From assembly GCA_963837775.1 (NCBI GenBank), contig CAWIOX010000001.1, positions 112,219 through 176,218 of the forward strand: a DNA stretch of 64,000 nucleotides, given 5' to 3'. Below the pieces are notes generated by a model that did not search any database, had not been told where the DNA came from, and saw only the letters and a program-made list of their open reading frames with translations. Made by a program: the position numbers and the translations under genes. Below are positions 1 to 7,735 of this stretch, piece after piece (the first letter of the stretch is position 1; the number at the start of each line of letters is the position of its first letter). This stretch comes from CAWIOX01 sp963837775 (GTDB lineage: Bacteria > Pseudomonadota > Gammaproteobacteria > Burkholderiales > Burkholderiaceae_D).

Positions 1-1
1 T

Positions 2-1345
2 TTACGCGGTGGCAATTACTCTTAATCCCTGTGCCACTGGCACAAAGTCGATACCGGCCTGCTCTAATATCCACGACTCAATCTTTACGTGCCACATGCG
101 CAGCAAGTCGATAGGTCGGCGGCGATAATGCTTTTCAGCCAATGCGCTGGCGCTGTGCCCCTGAATCTGAGCCACCACGCCAACGGGGGTTTCTGTCCAT
201 TCCGATAACGTGCTAAAGGAGCGGCGCAAGCCATGCAATGAAACGTGCGGTAGTCCTGCAACCTGCAAAGCCTGTGTATGCGCTATGCGCGGTTCTGTAA
301 TGTGGCCTGATGCGGCTGTCGGACTGCTAAAAACCCATTCACTACGGCGCGGCAATGCTGCCAGCAGGTGCGCCAGATAAGGCGTCAATGGGATTGTGCG
401 TAGACCTTCCACCTTGTCGCGTATGGTCATTTTGTTCCACGTAAAATCCACGTCTACCCATTTCATAATCTCAAGTTCCCCACGCCTTGCGCCCGTTATC
501 AGCAAGGCTTGCAGATAAACGCGGATTACAGGACTCCCAATCTGGCGAACGGCGGCAAACCATAGCGGCAACTGCTCACGTTCCAGACAATCGCCTTCCT
601 TGGTCTTGCTGGCGGGAACAATGTCCTTTACTTCGGTTGTCAGGCAGCAATCCGCATGTGCTACGTGCTGAAATTCAGGATGCTTTACGCACCACCGGAT
701 AAAGGTACGAAACTTGCGAAAGGAGTTATGCGCAAACGTGGGGCGGGTAGTGCATTCGTTCGCCAGCCAATCGAGAATCACTGGCGCGGTTATTTCGTGT
801 AGCGGCTTAATCAGCAGACTGGCAAGCGGGGCAGGCTTTGCGGTCTTGTCGCCAATCTTGCAAGGCTCCCCGCCCGCATTCGCTGCAATGATATGGTCAA
901 TGCGGTGTTGCGCTCCCCATTTTGGATGCGGCACGGCAAGATAAGCATCCCAAGCAACACGGGCGATTAATTCGCGCTTGGCCTGTTCTATGGCTTCTTG
1001 CTGGCGCTGTGCGACTTGTGCTGCATCCTTGGCATCACGTGCGGCCTGTGCCTCTGCTAATCCGTCTGCCTTCACTTGGCGCGGGTCGATACCTTTATTG
1101 GTTTGGGCTTTGTAGTCGGCGGCTTCAGCTTGTGCGGCTGCAATTGTGTACGTTGCTGCATCGCCAATGGTAATGCGCATTGTTTTTCCGTTGAGGCTCG
1201 TCTCGAATATGTATGACTTGGCACCGGTAGCCGTTACGCGCAAGCCCAAACCCGGCGTTTTCCCATCCCAGAAAATGCTTTGTTTCTTGCCTGATTCGCA
1301 TTTAAAAGCGGCCACACGTCCGGCTGTAAAGTTTTCCCATTTCAT
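2..1345 (-). CDS. Tyrosine site-specific integrase (CP4/P4 type)
   Basis: Complete 447-aa tyrosine recombinase that would integrate or excise a mobile element at a tRNA gene. The N-terminus (residues about 5-90) is the DUF4102-type arm-binding domain of P4-like integrases, with DGKTPGLGLRV and an SLNGKTMRITIG strand. A core-binding region follows, then the catalytic domain: TGARRGE carries the first Arg, HGLRRSF the His/Arg pair, GHSA the second His, and EKHYRRR the Tyr nucleophile. All catalytic residues appear present, so it may be active. It reads away from the tRNA fragment at 1505-1553, so the rest of the element should lie to the left, outside the window. Function is confident from motifs; the family assignment is by pattern only. 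Confidence 0.93.
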   Translation of the reverse strand: MKWENFTAGRVAAFKCESGKKQSIFWDGKTPGLGLRVTATGAKSYIFETSLNGKTMRITIGDAATYTIAAAQAEAADYKAQTNKGIDPRQVKADGLAEAQAARDAKDAAQVAQRQQEAIEQAKRELIARVAWDAYLAVPHPKWGAQHRIDHIIAANAGGEPCKIGDKTAKPAPLASLLIKPLHEITAPVILDWLANECTTRPTFAHNSFRKFRTFIRWCVKHPEFQHVAHADCCLTTEVKDIVPASKTKEGDCLEREQLPLWFAAVRQIGSPVIRVYLQALLITGARRGELEIMKWVDVDFTWNKMTIRDKVEGLRTIPLTPYLAHLLAALPRRSEWVFSSPTAASGHITEPRIAHTQALQVAGLPHVSLHGLRRSFSTLSEWTETPVGVVAQIQGHSASALAEKHYRRRPIDLLRMWHVKIESWILEQAGIDFVPVAQGLRVIATA

Positions 1346-1504
1346 CGCTTGAATCTTCCGTGTAGGGGCTGTGTAGGAAATTTCAGTATATATGCATCAA
1401 CATAAATCTATACAGAAAGAAACGATAATTTACTAAGTAATTGATTTTTAATGAAATGTTGTATTTTATGAGCGTTAATCAACGGCAATAAATGCCATTT
1501 TTCA

Positions 1505-1553
1505 TGGCCTCCGAAGCCAAGGGTCGTGGGTTCGATCCCCGCCAGCCGCACCA
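1505..1553 (+). repeat. tRNA-Arg(CCG) 3' half, attachment-site duplication
   Basis: The segment holds an anticodon arm with loop CTCCGAA (anticodon CCG), a variable loop, a T-arm with GGTTCGATCC, an acceptor 3' strand and CCA. The D-arm and 5' acceptor strand are absent: the sequence upstream is AT-rich and unrelated. It is therefore not a functional tRNA gene but the 3' fragment duplicated when an element integrates into a tRNA. The integrase lies 160 bp away. The intact tRNA-Arg gene should lie at the other end of the element. Confidence 0.85.
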
Positions 1554-1669
1554 ATGAAATCAATGACTTACGGTTTTTATGTAATTCATGTCGATTACAA
1601 AAATTGTCCTGTGTAAGCAAATTGCATCAGAGTCCAATGCGTGCCGATTACAACTCTTCTCTATCTCAA

Positions 1670-1713
1670 GCATCAGATCGTCGATTGCCAAGTTAGCGAC
1701 AACGATCTGATGC
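1670..1713. repeat. 12-bp perfect inverted repeat upstream of the exported-fibre locus
   Basis: GCATCAGATCGT at 1670-1681 is exactly complementary to ACGATCTGATGC at 1702-1713, with 20 nt between. There is no T-run, so it is not an obvious terminator. It could be a protein-binding site or a hairpin at the boundary of the integrated element. Confidence 0.55.
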
Positions 1714-2030
1714 ACAGGCCATATTCGCTGCTACGGGCAGGAAAAAATTATTCATGCCGCGCATGATGTGCGGCGCCTGAACGAACATCATGGCATCCAT
1801 TTCTGAGTTCAATCAGCCTTACATACATCACGTTTCTTGAAAACGGTGCTGTATGGCGTGGCCAGACGCATTGGGATCTGGCTGTTAGGGCAATGCTGTA
1901 TCGGCCGTGTTACAGCCACTTTCTCCCTTGGCTGGCAATTGGTTCATTCATCTATGCAATTGAATTCATTCAGGAATTATTGCCGACTTTGCGACAGCAC
2001 AAACAAGAAATTTCGGAAATCAGCTGGCAC

Positions 2031-2048
2031 TGTAAGGCGCGTGTTACA
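2031..2048. promoter_or_regulatory. Candidate activator site TGTAA-N8-TTACA
   Basis: Palindromic half-sites TGTAA and TTACA are separated by 8 nt, about 120 bp upstream of the sigma54-type promoter. That is the usual distance for an enhancer-binding activator. A further TTACA-type half-site (GTGTTACA) lies near 1909. The role is inferred from position and symmetry only. Confidence 0.4.
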
Positions 2049-2166
2049 CATATCATCGGTCGATTTGAGCGCAGGGTTGTTTTCTCTGTGAAAAGCGCCG
2101 TGTTATGTGCTATCAAATAATATTTTTTTCTTAATTTTCAATGAGTTAGCGATAGTGAATAGCCCT

Positions 2167-2183
2167 CTGGCATTGTATTTGCA
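2167..2183 (+). promoter_or_regulatory. Sigma54 (RpoN) type -24/-12 promoter
   Basis: CTGGCATTGTATTTGCA has the GG and GC dinucleotides at the correct spacing for the consensus YTGGCACGNNNNTTGCW. The mismatches are at the CG of the -24 element. It lies about 72 bp upstream of the start codon at 2255 and no better sigma70 promoter was seen. This suggests that the repeat protein is expressed under an RpoN-dependent activator. Confidence 0.65.
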
Positions 2184-2254
2184 ATACGTAGAGTGGATTG
2201 GCAGGTAAGCCAAGCCTTGAGGGATACTCATTAACGCTTATTAAGGGAACCATC

Positions 2255-3952
2255 ATGAAAAAGACTTTATTGGCGTCGGCAATCGCTCTTGCCTTCGGCC
2301 TCGCAGGTCAAGCAATGGCTATCGGCACCGACAATACGACGACGACTAGCGGCAACCGCAACGATATCGATGTCAAGACCATTAGCAAGGTCGACACGGA
2401 TACCACGAACAGTAACAACCCCGTTACCAAGTCTGTGACTCTCACTGACAGCAACAACCAGACAATTACCAAGACCGATACGGACACCAAGACTACCACT
2501 GGCAGCAACAACAAGACCATTACCAAGACCGACACGGACACCAAGACTACCACTGGCAGCAACAACAAGACCATTACTAAGACCGATACGGACACGAGGA
2601 CAGACTCGCACAACAAGAGCATTACCAAGACCAATACGAAGGTCACTGATAATTCCAACCAGGACAATGGTAACCAGCGTGACAACAAAGGCGGCAAAGC
2701 TTCCGTTGCAGGGTATGGTGCGGCCGCTAACAATGGTTCCAACGCCACAGCTAACTTCAACAATTCCTTCAATACCAGCAAAGCGATCGCAGTCAGCAAA
2801 CTGGATGGCAGCGTAAGCGGCAACCAGATCCATGACATCGGCAACACTGCGCGGAACTACGGCGATGCCAATGGCGGCAATGGCGGCAAAGGCATTGGCG
2901 GCAAAGCGTATGGCGGTGACGGCGGCAAAGGCGGCAGTGGCGGTGACGGCGGCTTCGCCAAGAATGGCAGCGTCAAGGCAACCGCCAGCAGCGGCAAAGC
3001 ATATGGCGGCGATGGCGGCGACGGTGGCGATGCCAAGAACGCCCGCGGCGGTAGCGGCGGCGACGGCGACGGCACGAGCGGCAAGGCCATTGCTGTCACC
3101 AACGCCAAAGGTGGTTCTGGTTCGGCTGAGTCCGGCAAAGCCGGAGCCTTGAACGCATCCGTAGGTGGTTTCGCCAAGGGTGAATCCGGCAAAGCCGGAG
3201 CCTTGAACGCATCCGTAGGTGGTTTCGCCAAGGGTGAATCCGGCGATGCCAGCACCAGGGCTAGCGGCGGTTATGGCAAGGCTTGGGGTGGTTACGGCGA
3301 CGGTGGTGGCGCCAATGGCGGTGGCAACCGCGGTAGTGCCACTCGTACCGGCGGTGCAGGCGTCGGTATAGCTGCCGGCGTCGGTGGTGACGCTACAGCA
3401 GGTGCCGCCACTAGCGGGACTGGCACCGGCACTGGTGGTGCAGCTACCGGCACAGCAACAGCTACCAGCGGTACAGGCACTGGCACCGGTGGTGCAGCTA
3501 CCGGCACAGCAACAGCCAGCAGCGGCGTAGCAACCGGCACAGGCGGTCCGGCAACAGCAGGCGCAGCAACTGCTAGCAGCGGTGCAGCAACCGGCGTAGG
3601 CGGCAATGGTGGTTCTGCCAGCAACGCAGGCGGCGCTGGCGGGGCTGGCGGTTCTGCAAACAGCGGTAGCGCAACCAATACTGCTAGCAACGGCGCTGCC
3701 ACAGGTGGTGCCGGCGCAGCCGGTGCAGCCGGCGGTGCAGGCGCAGCCGGTACCGGTGGTGCTGGAAATGGTGGTGCAGGCGGCGCTGGCGGTGTGGTCG
3801 TCGTAGATGCGGGCACTTTCAATATGTCCAATACCATGACCAGTGTCGGGCAGTCGGCTGCGGGCATCATGATCGCAAATCAAAACAGCGGATTTGCATC
3901 CTTGATACAACAAAGCGTGAACGTCCAGGCTAACTTGGCCGTAGGCAAGTAA
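2255..3952 (+). CDS. Exported Gly/Ala/Thr-rich repeat protein (adhesin or amyloid-like fibre subunit)
   Basis: A 565-aa secreted protein. The start at 2255 is chosen because it gives a clean Sec signal peptide (MKKTLLASAIALAFGLAGQAMA); an earlier in-frame ATG at 2198 would bury it. After the signal come Thr/Asn/Asp repeats (KTDTDTKTTTGSNNKTIT), an Asn-rich stretch, a long Gly/Lys then Gly/Ala/Thr low-complexity body, and a non-repetitive C-terminus (FNMSNTMTSVGQSAAG to SLIQQSVNVQANLAVGK). Several tandem blocks share an 18-residue period. There are no Cys residues in the body. This C-terminal type occurs in Burkholderiales proteins usually labelled adhesin or heme utilization protein; no heme-binding motif is visible here. 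It is followed by a hairpin and by C39-peptidase genes, which suggests the major surface-fibre subunit. Function is inferred. Confidence 0.75.
   Translation: MKKTLLASAIALAFGLAGQAMAIGTDNTTTTSGNRNDIDVKTISKVDTDTTNSNNPVTKSVTLTDSNNQTITKTDTDTKTTTGSNNKTITKTDTDTKTTTGSNNKTITKTDTDTRTDSHNKSITKTNTKVTDNSNQDNGNQRDNKGGKASVAGYGAAANNGSNATANFNNSFNTSKAIAVSKLDGSVSGNQIHDIGNTARNYGDANGGNGGKGIGGKAYGGDGGKGGSGGDGGFAKNGSVKATASSGKAYGGDGGDGGDAKNARGGSGGDGDGTSGKAIAVTNAKGGSGSAESGKAGALNASVGGFAKGESGKAGALNASVGGFAKGESGDASTRASGGYGKAWGGYGDGGGANGGGNRGSATRTGGAGVGIAAGVGGDATAGAATSGTGTGTGGAATGTATATSGTGTGTGGAATGTATASSGVATGTGGPATAGAATASSGAATGVGGNGGSASNAGGAGGAGGSANSGSATNTASNGAATGGAGAAGAAGGAGAAGTGGAGNGGAGGAGGVVVVDAGTFNMSNTMTSVGQSAAGIMIANQNSGFASLIQQSVNVQANLAVGK
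2471..2578 (+). repeat. Two tandem 54-bp units (18 aa) in the Thr/Asn-rich part
   Basis: Units 2471-2524 and 2525-2578 each encode KTDTDTKTTTGSNNKTIT and differ at very few bases. A partial third unit starts at 2579. They lie in frame in the exported repeat protein. Confidence 0.9.
3131..3238 (+). repeat. Two identical tandem 54-bp units (18 aa) in the Gly-rich part
   Basis: Positions 3131-3184 and 3185-3238 are identical and encode SGKAGALNASVGGFAKGE. Perfect identity implies a recent duplication or strong homogenisation. Confidence 0.9.
3416..3523 (+). repeat. Two tandem 54-bp units (18 aa) in the Gly/Thr/Ala part
   Basis: Units encode GTGTGTGGAATGTATATS and a near-copy. This is the third compositional class with the same 18-residue period in this protein. 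Further degenerate 18-19 residue units continue to about 3640. Confidence 0.85.
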
Positions 3953-3961
3953 GTAGCATGA

Positions 3962-4000
3962 CCCGCCGCTGGGCGCAATCAATGCGTGCCCAGCGGCGGG
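3962..4000 (+). terminator. 13-bp GC hairpin after the repeat protein (attenuator-like)
   Basis: CCCGCCGCTGGGC (3962-3974) pairs perfectly with GCCCAGCGGCGGG (3988-4000), with a 13-nt loop, 9 bp after the stop codon. No U-run follows. It may therefore act as a partial terminator or 3' stabiliser, keeping the abundant subunit mRNA above the downstream genes. Positions 4001-4172 show nothing else. Confidence 0.75.
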
Positions 4001-4172
4001 ATTCCTGATGAACGGCAAGCGAGCAGTGCAGCAGCTTGTGGTCAGTCTTTCGACAAGGAAAGATTAAGAGTTCAGGCATGCAGTCTCGATTTTTCAAAGC
4101 GATAGTTCAAGCACAGTTTGTGTTCCAGCATCAGGTATCTCACCGGTCAGGCGTCAACGAGGAGTGAGTAAC

Positions 4173-4586
4173 ATGCGATCAATTAATTATTCGGTCAGGG
4201 TCGTAATGGCACTGGCGGCCTGTTTGCCGAGTTGGGTCATGGCGGCAGAGTTATCGCCGGATGACAGGGCGTTACAGGTGCCAGGCATCACTGATCATTC
4301 AGCGGCGTCGGCTGCTAAAGTTGCACCGGTCATGGTCGCCGGTATGGGGCCGGCGATGAGTGCGGATCAACTGGGCAGTTACCGTGGCGGTACCGACATT
4401 GTCAGCAATGACATGGAGCTAAGCGGCGCGGTGGCGGGCAATTCGGCCAGAAATGTGACTACCGGCATGAACACCATCAATGGCGGCGCTTTCACCAATG
4501 CCAGTGGTCTGCCGCTCGTCATTCAGAACTCGGGCGCCAATGTGCTCATCCAGAATGCGACCATCATCAATGTGCAAATGAAATAA
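4173..4586 (+). CDS. Small exported protein with double-glycine (RGG) processing motif
   Basis: A 137-aa protein of no named family. The start at 4173 has a strong GAGGAG site; a GTG at 4164 is less likely. The signal peptide is about residues 1-24 (ends PSWVMA). Residues 65-73 read DQLGSYRGG: Leu at -7, Tyr at -4 and Gly-Gly at -2/-1, the spacing of double-glycine leaders cut by C39 peptidases. The C-terminal 64 residues are Asn/Ile/Val-rich with QNSGANVLIQNATIINV, like the C-terminus of the product at 5286-6971. The C39 peptidase gene starts 3 nt after its stop codon. Inferred to be a minor subunit or nucleator released by that peptidase. Confidence 0.7.
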   Translation: MRSINYSVRVVMALAACLPSWVMAAELSPDDRALQVPGITDHSAASAAKVAPVMVAGMGPAMSADQLGSYRGGTDIVSNDMELSGAVAGNSARNVTTGMNTINGGAFTNASGLPLVIQNSGANVLIQNATIINVQMK

Positions 4587-4589
4587 GCC

Positions 4590-5273
4590 ATGAAAACCCT
4601 GATTGCCCTGATAACGGCCACCATCACCATGATGACCGGGCCTGCTCAAGCAGGCATGCTGGAACTGGCCGGCATTGGCGGTAAATATACCGTGCCTGTG
4701 ACCAGCCTTAAAGAAGCGCGTTTCAAGGCGACGATGCGCCAGCAATACGATTTTAGTTGTGGCTCGGCGGCTGTTGCGACATTGCTCACGCACCAATACG
4801 ATTATCCGGTGTCCGAACAGGCGGTATTTGAGGAAATGTTTGCTAGCGGTGACCGGCAAAAAATCCGCAAGGAAGGCTTTTCCCTGCTGGATATCAAACA
4901 TTATCTGGAAGCCCATGGCTTCAAAGCCGATGGCTTCGAGCAGCCATTGCAGAAACTGCTGGATGCCCATCTGCCGGCCATCGTCTTGATTTCGGAAAAG
5001 GGGTATCACCATTTTGTCGTCATCAAGGGGCTGCGTGACGGACGCATTCTGATCGGCGACCCTTCCAATGGAACACGGGCGATTGCTCGCAGCAGTTTTG
5101 AATCGATATGGGTAAATAAGCTCCTGTTCGTAATCCACAATAAACAGGAATTGGCAAAATTCAACGATACCGCCGATTGGCGCGTTGCTCCGAGAGCCCC
5201 CTTGGCCGAAGGCATCAATCATGATGGTCTGGCTAATGTGACGCTGCCGAAGTTTGGCCCAGGCGATTTTTGA
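4590..5273 (+). CDS. Secreted C39-family cysteine peptidase (FapD-like)
   Basis: A 227-aa protein with a signal peptide (MKTLIALITATITMMTGPAQA) and a single papain-like C39 domain. The catalytic residues are visible: Gln52 (oxyanion), Cys57 in FSCGSAAVATLL, His140/141 in YHHFVVI, and Asp157 in GDPSNG. Classical C39 domains are fused to ABC exporters and cut double-glycine leaders on the cytoplasmic side. This one is free-standing and Sec-exported, so it should act in the periplasm, as FapD of the Pseudomonas Fap amyloid system is thought to do. It is flanked by two genes whose products carry LxxxRGG sites, its probable substrates, with 3-nt and 12-nt intergenic gaps, so co-translation is likely. 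Confidence 0.85.
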   Translation: MKTLIALITATITMMTGPAQAGMLELAGIGGKYTVPVTSLKEARFKATMRQQYDFSCGSAAVATLLTHQYDYPVSEQAVFEEMFASGDRQKIRKEGFSLLDIKHYLEAHGFKADGFEQPLQKLLDAHLPAIVLISEKGYHHFVVIKGLRDGRILIGDPSNGTRAIARSSFESIWVNKLLFVIHNKQELAKFNDTADWRVAPRAPLAEGINHDGLANVTLPKFGPGDF

Positions 5274-5285
5274 CGGGGTATACAC

Positions 5286-6971
5286 ATGAAACCACATGCA
5301 CGTAAAAAACTCGCCACACTCTGCGGGTTGATTGGTGCCGGCATATCCTGTATCAGTGCCGGACATGCGGAGAATAGTGCGGGGCCAGTGACGCATCCTG
5401 AAAAATTGACCAAATCATTGGCGGTAGCCTGCTCGCTCCCCGTGCTGACAGAGGCCTTGGCAATCAGCAATGATGTTGTCGCATGCCGCGACGACAAGCG
5501 CGAACAATTACGGGATATGAACACAGTACAGTTGCCGGCAGACGGCGCTGATATGGCGGGCAAAATGCCGCCGCCATCCGACGATGATGACCCGCTTGGA
5601 ACATTCTTAATTGCCTTGGAGGAGCGGGAAAGCGTGCCGCCGACCTTGCCTCAGGACGATGCACGCCGATCAGGCGACACTATCCTGCTCAAGCAGGAAG
5701 CTGATGGACCCCAGCGGGCCGGACTGACGGCGGCGCCGCCTCATGGCCTGGCGGAATTGCCGGTTGCAAATAGCGAGCTGCGACTCGTCATGAGCGACAC
5801 GTTGGCCGGGCTTGAAGATGGGGCTCCGCAGCCGGATTACTCGGTCGGCAATCAGTGGTTTGTCAGCGCAGAGCAGGCTGGATTGGCTGCGACTGATAGT
5901 GCGTCGACGGACAATGCAGCAGATGCCATCAGTGCGACCTTAGCGGCGCTGGACGAAAGGCGGTCCCAATTGCTTGCGCTTGATACGCATGAGGCCAGCC
6001 GGCCATTGATCGCGTCGGAGCACGCTGAGGCGCTGCGCACGGCGGACAAAGAGCCAGTAGCTGATCTGGCGCAATCACAAAATAGGGCCGTGCCATCAGA
6101 ACGCGCCGTTGAAGTCAAACAAAATGGCAGCATGCAAAGTCCGTCACACGACTGGCTTGCGGTGAGCAACAACAATCTCGATGGAATGCGCGGCGGTTTT
6201 GCTACCGGGACCGGGTTGATGGTTTCCTTTGGTATCGAGCGGGCGGTCTATATCAATGGCAACCTCGCGACCAGCACCAGCTTCAATATACCGGATGTCA
6301 GCAAGCTTGCAGTAGACCAGGCCAGGATCACAGCGAACCAAGCCTTGCTTGCAGCAGAGCAGGCGAAAGTGACGTCAGAGCAGGCCCGGGTCACGGCAAG
6401 CCAGGCCAGACTTGCGGCAGAACAGGCCAAAGTGACAGCACGCCAGGCGGGAGTTGCCGCGATCCCCGTTGCAGCAAATCCAGTTCAGGTTGCAGCAAAT
6501 CCGATTCCAGCCGTGGCAAGTCCAGTTCCGGCTGTGGCGAGTCCGGTTTCGGCCGTGGCAAATCCGGTTCCGGCAGTAACGATTCCAGTCGCAGTAGCTC
6601 AAGCCGGATTGAACGAACAAGCCAGGATCGCCAGCGAACAGGCCAAGATAAGCAGTGAGCAAGCCAGATTGACCAGCGAACAGGCCAAGATCAATAGTGA
6701 ACAGGCCAGATTGAATAGTGAACAGGCCAAGATCAGCGGTATCAATGGCGCCACCGTGAGCCTGGTGCAGAATGGACCCGGCAATACCTTCCAGCCAGGC
6801 CCGTTGTCACAGACAGCTGCTGCTACCGTGATCCAGAATACCCTGGATAATCAGAGCATCAAGAGCCTGACGGTGATCAATACGACCGTCAACAGCTTGA
6901 GTGTTTTGAAAGCACTCAATGTACAGGCATCCCTGAAAGACGCACTGGGGAATTCACTGGGAATCAGATAA
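5286..6971 (+). CDS. Exported coiled-coil protein with internal double-glycine (RGG) site
   Basis: A 561-aa protein of no named family. The signal peptide ends about residue 28 (CISAGHA). Residues 29-295 are acidic and low in structure. Residues 296-304 read NNLDGMRGG, a double-glycine cleavage motif with Leu -7 and Met -4. Residues about 335-398 and 440-485 are QA(K/R)-rich repeats (EQAKVTSEQARVTASQARLA) likely to form a coiled coil. Between them is a Pro/Val/Ala spacer of repeated ANPVP/ASPVP units. The C-terminus (TVIQNTLDNQSIKSLTVINTTVNSL) resembles that of the small product at 4173-4586. Cleavage after Gly304 would release a 257-aa coiled-coil product. It may be a fibre subunit or a linker to the beta-barrel protein; the role is inferred. 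Confidence 0.7.
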   Translation: MKPHARKKLATLCGLIGAGISCISAGHAENSAGPVTHPEKLTKSLAVACSLPVLTEALAISNDVVACRDDKREQLRDMNTVQLPADGADMAGKMPPPSDDDDPLGTFLIALEERESVPPTLPQDDARRSGDTILLKQEADGPQRAGLTAAPPHGLAELPVANSELRLVMSDTLAGLEDGAPQPDYSVGNQWFVSAEQAGLAATDSASTDNAADAISATLAALDERRSQLLALDTHEASRPLIASEHAEALRTADKEPVADLAQSQNRAVPSERAVEVKQNGSMQSPSHDWLAVSNNNLDGMRGGFATGTGLMVSFGIERAVYINGNLATSTSFNIPDVSKLAVDQARITANQALLAAEQAKVTSEQARVTASQARLAAEQAKVTARQAGVAAIPVAANPVQVAANPIPAVASPVPAVASPVSAVANPVPAVTIPVAVAQAGLNEQARIASEQAKISSEQARLTSEQAKINSEQARLNSEQAKISGINGATVSLVQNGPGNTFQPGPLSQTAAATVIQNTLDNQSIKSLTVINTTVNSLSVLKALNVQASLKDALGNSLGIR

Positions 6972-6990
6972 AGGACCGCGCTTGAATCCA

Positions 6991-7037
6991 TCAAGCCCTG
7001 TCATGAGATGCCCCAGGCATTTTGCGACAGGGCTTGA
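6991..7037. terminator. 12-bp inverted repeat downstream of the exported-fibre genes
   Basis: TCAAGCCCTGTC (6991-7002) pairs perfectly with GACAGGGCTTGA (7026-7037), with a 23-nt loop, 20 bp after the stop at 6971. It lacks a U-run, so it is a probable but atypical transcript end. Confidence 0.55.
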
Positions 7038-7174
7038 GGCCGTTCCCGATGTCACGTTGCTAGTGGTCGGTTCAGATGCATTCGCTGGCCCCGGTAGTGC
7101 AGGTGCCGAGGCCTGCATCATCTACGGATTGCAATTGGCATCCGATGTAACGCCCGATAGCACGGCCAACAATA

Positions 7175-7410
7175 ATCCTAGAAAAAGCAGTTGACCGCTT
7201 TTTGCTACTGATAAGTACTTGAAATCATTAGCTTATTGGGCCGTTAATGCTTTCACCGTTTGGGTGAGAGCGCTACAGGCACGATGGCACACTTTTTCGG
7301 CCTCTGGCGGCGTTGCTCCTCCTAGCAGGATGAAGCCTGCGTTGTCGTCGCGCCTTGCCAGAGAACCGAAAAAATGCACCTCCCGCCTGTCCAACTGCTT
7401 TTTCTAGGAT
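7175..7410. repeat. 236-bp inverted-repeat element with nested stems (MITE-like or structured RNA)
   Basis: ATCCTAGAAAAAGCAGTTG (7175-7193) is the exact reverse complement of 7392-7410. A second, inner pair (7293-7308 with 7357-7374, TTTTTCGG plus CTCTGGC) and a small hairpin near 7250-7272 (TTCACC-GTTT-GGGTGA) nest inside. There is no transposase and no clear flanking duplication. It could be a non-autonomous element or a folded RNA. Confidence 0.6.
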
Positions 7411-7585
7411 AATCCGCATAACAAGGGCTCAAATTGATCGCGTTTGCCTTTCGCTTCGCGAAGATCCGGCACTTCCGACAATAGCCGGCTCAATGACATC
7501 CTTGCCCTAAGCTCGTCAAGCTTCAAAGCCTGGACATCGACCTCACTTCAGGCCATCAACCGCCCCATGAAAGCGATAATTTCAT

Positions 7586-7662
7586 GGGAGTATAAGTAAA
7601 AACATAGACTCCGCCGCATGTATTCATTGGCTATTTATAAATACACGGGGGGAGTAATAATT
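7586..7662 (+). repeat. Dispersed ~76-bp intergenic repeat, copy A
   Basis: Starts GGGAGTAT, has an A-run, core CCGCATGTATTCATTGG, and ends ATACACGGGGGGAGTA. It lies in the convergent gap downstream of the TAXI-protein gene. It matches eight other copies in this window. Confidence 0.8.
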
Positions 7663-7735
7663 CTGCCCCAATGGGGGGCTAAGCTGCTTTGCCGGGCTGG
7701 TTTCCCGGCATCCGTTGCGTTTCTGGGGTGGCAGC

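Larger units (their letters stand above)
1554..2254. other. 700-bp AT-rich leader region with regulatory signals
   Basis: No convincing gene. Short open frames here lack a ribosome site and family resemblance. The region holds a perfect 12-bp inverted repeat (1670-1681 with 1702-1713), a TGTAA-N8-TTACA palindrome (2031-2048) and a sigma54-type promoter (2167-2183). It looks like the control region of the repeat-rich exported protein that starts at 2255. Confidence 0.6.
6972..7735. other. Convergent intergenic region with nested inverted repeats
   Basis: No credible gene in 760 bp between two convergent gene sets. It contains a 12-bp inverted repeat just after the upstream stop, a 236-bp element bounded by 19-bp inverted repeats, and one copy of the dispersed repeat. 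A short open frame at 6982-7194 has no supporting signals. Confidence 0.7.

Noticed and set aside
1505..1553. Functional tRNA gene
   Set aside because: No 5' half: acceptor 5' strand and D-arm are missing.
1408..1620. Short minus-strand frame containing RLAGIEPTTLGFGGHE
   Set aside because: This is the usual antisense translation of a tRNA 3' end.
1837..2120. Two overlapping small frames upstream of the repeat protein
   Set aside because: No ribosome site or family resemblance, and they lie across probable regulatory sites.
2471..3523. Tandem repeats considered as a CRISPR array
   Set aside because: Units are contiguous, in frame and without unique spacers; no cas genes.
2267..4018. Long antisense open frame (583 codons) opposite the repeat protein
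   Set aside because: It arises from the repetitive, stop-poor composition. The sense frame has a signal peptide, promoter and ribosome site; the antisense has none.
6982..7194. 70-codon frame after the coiled-coil protein
   Set aside because: It starts inside an inverted repeat and has no ribosome site or recognisable features.
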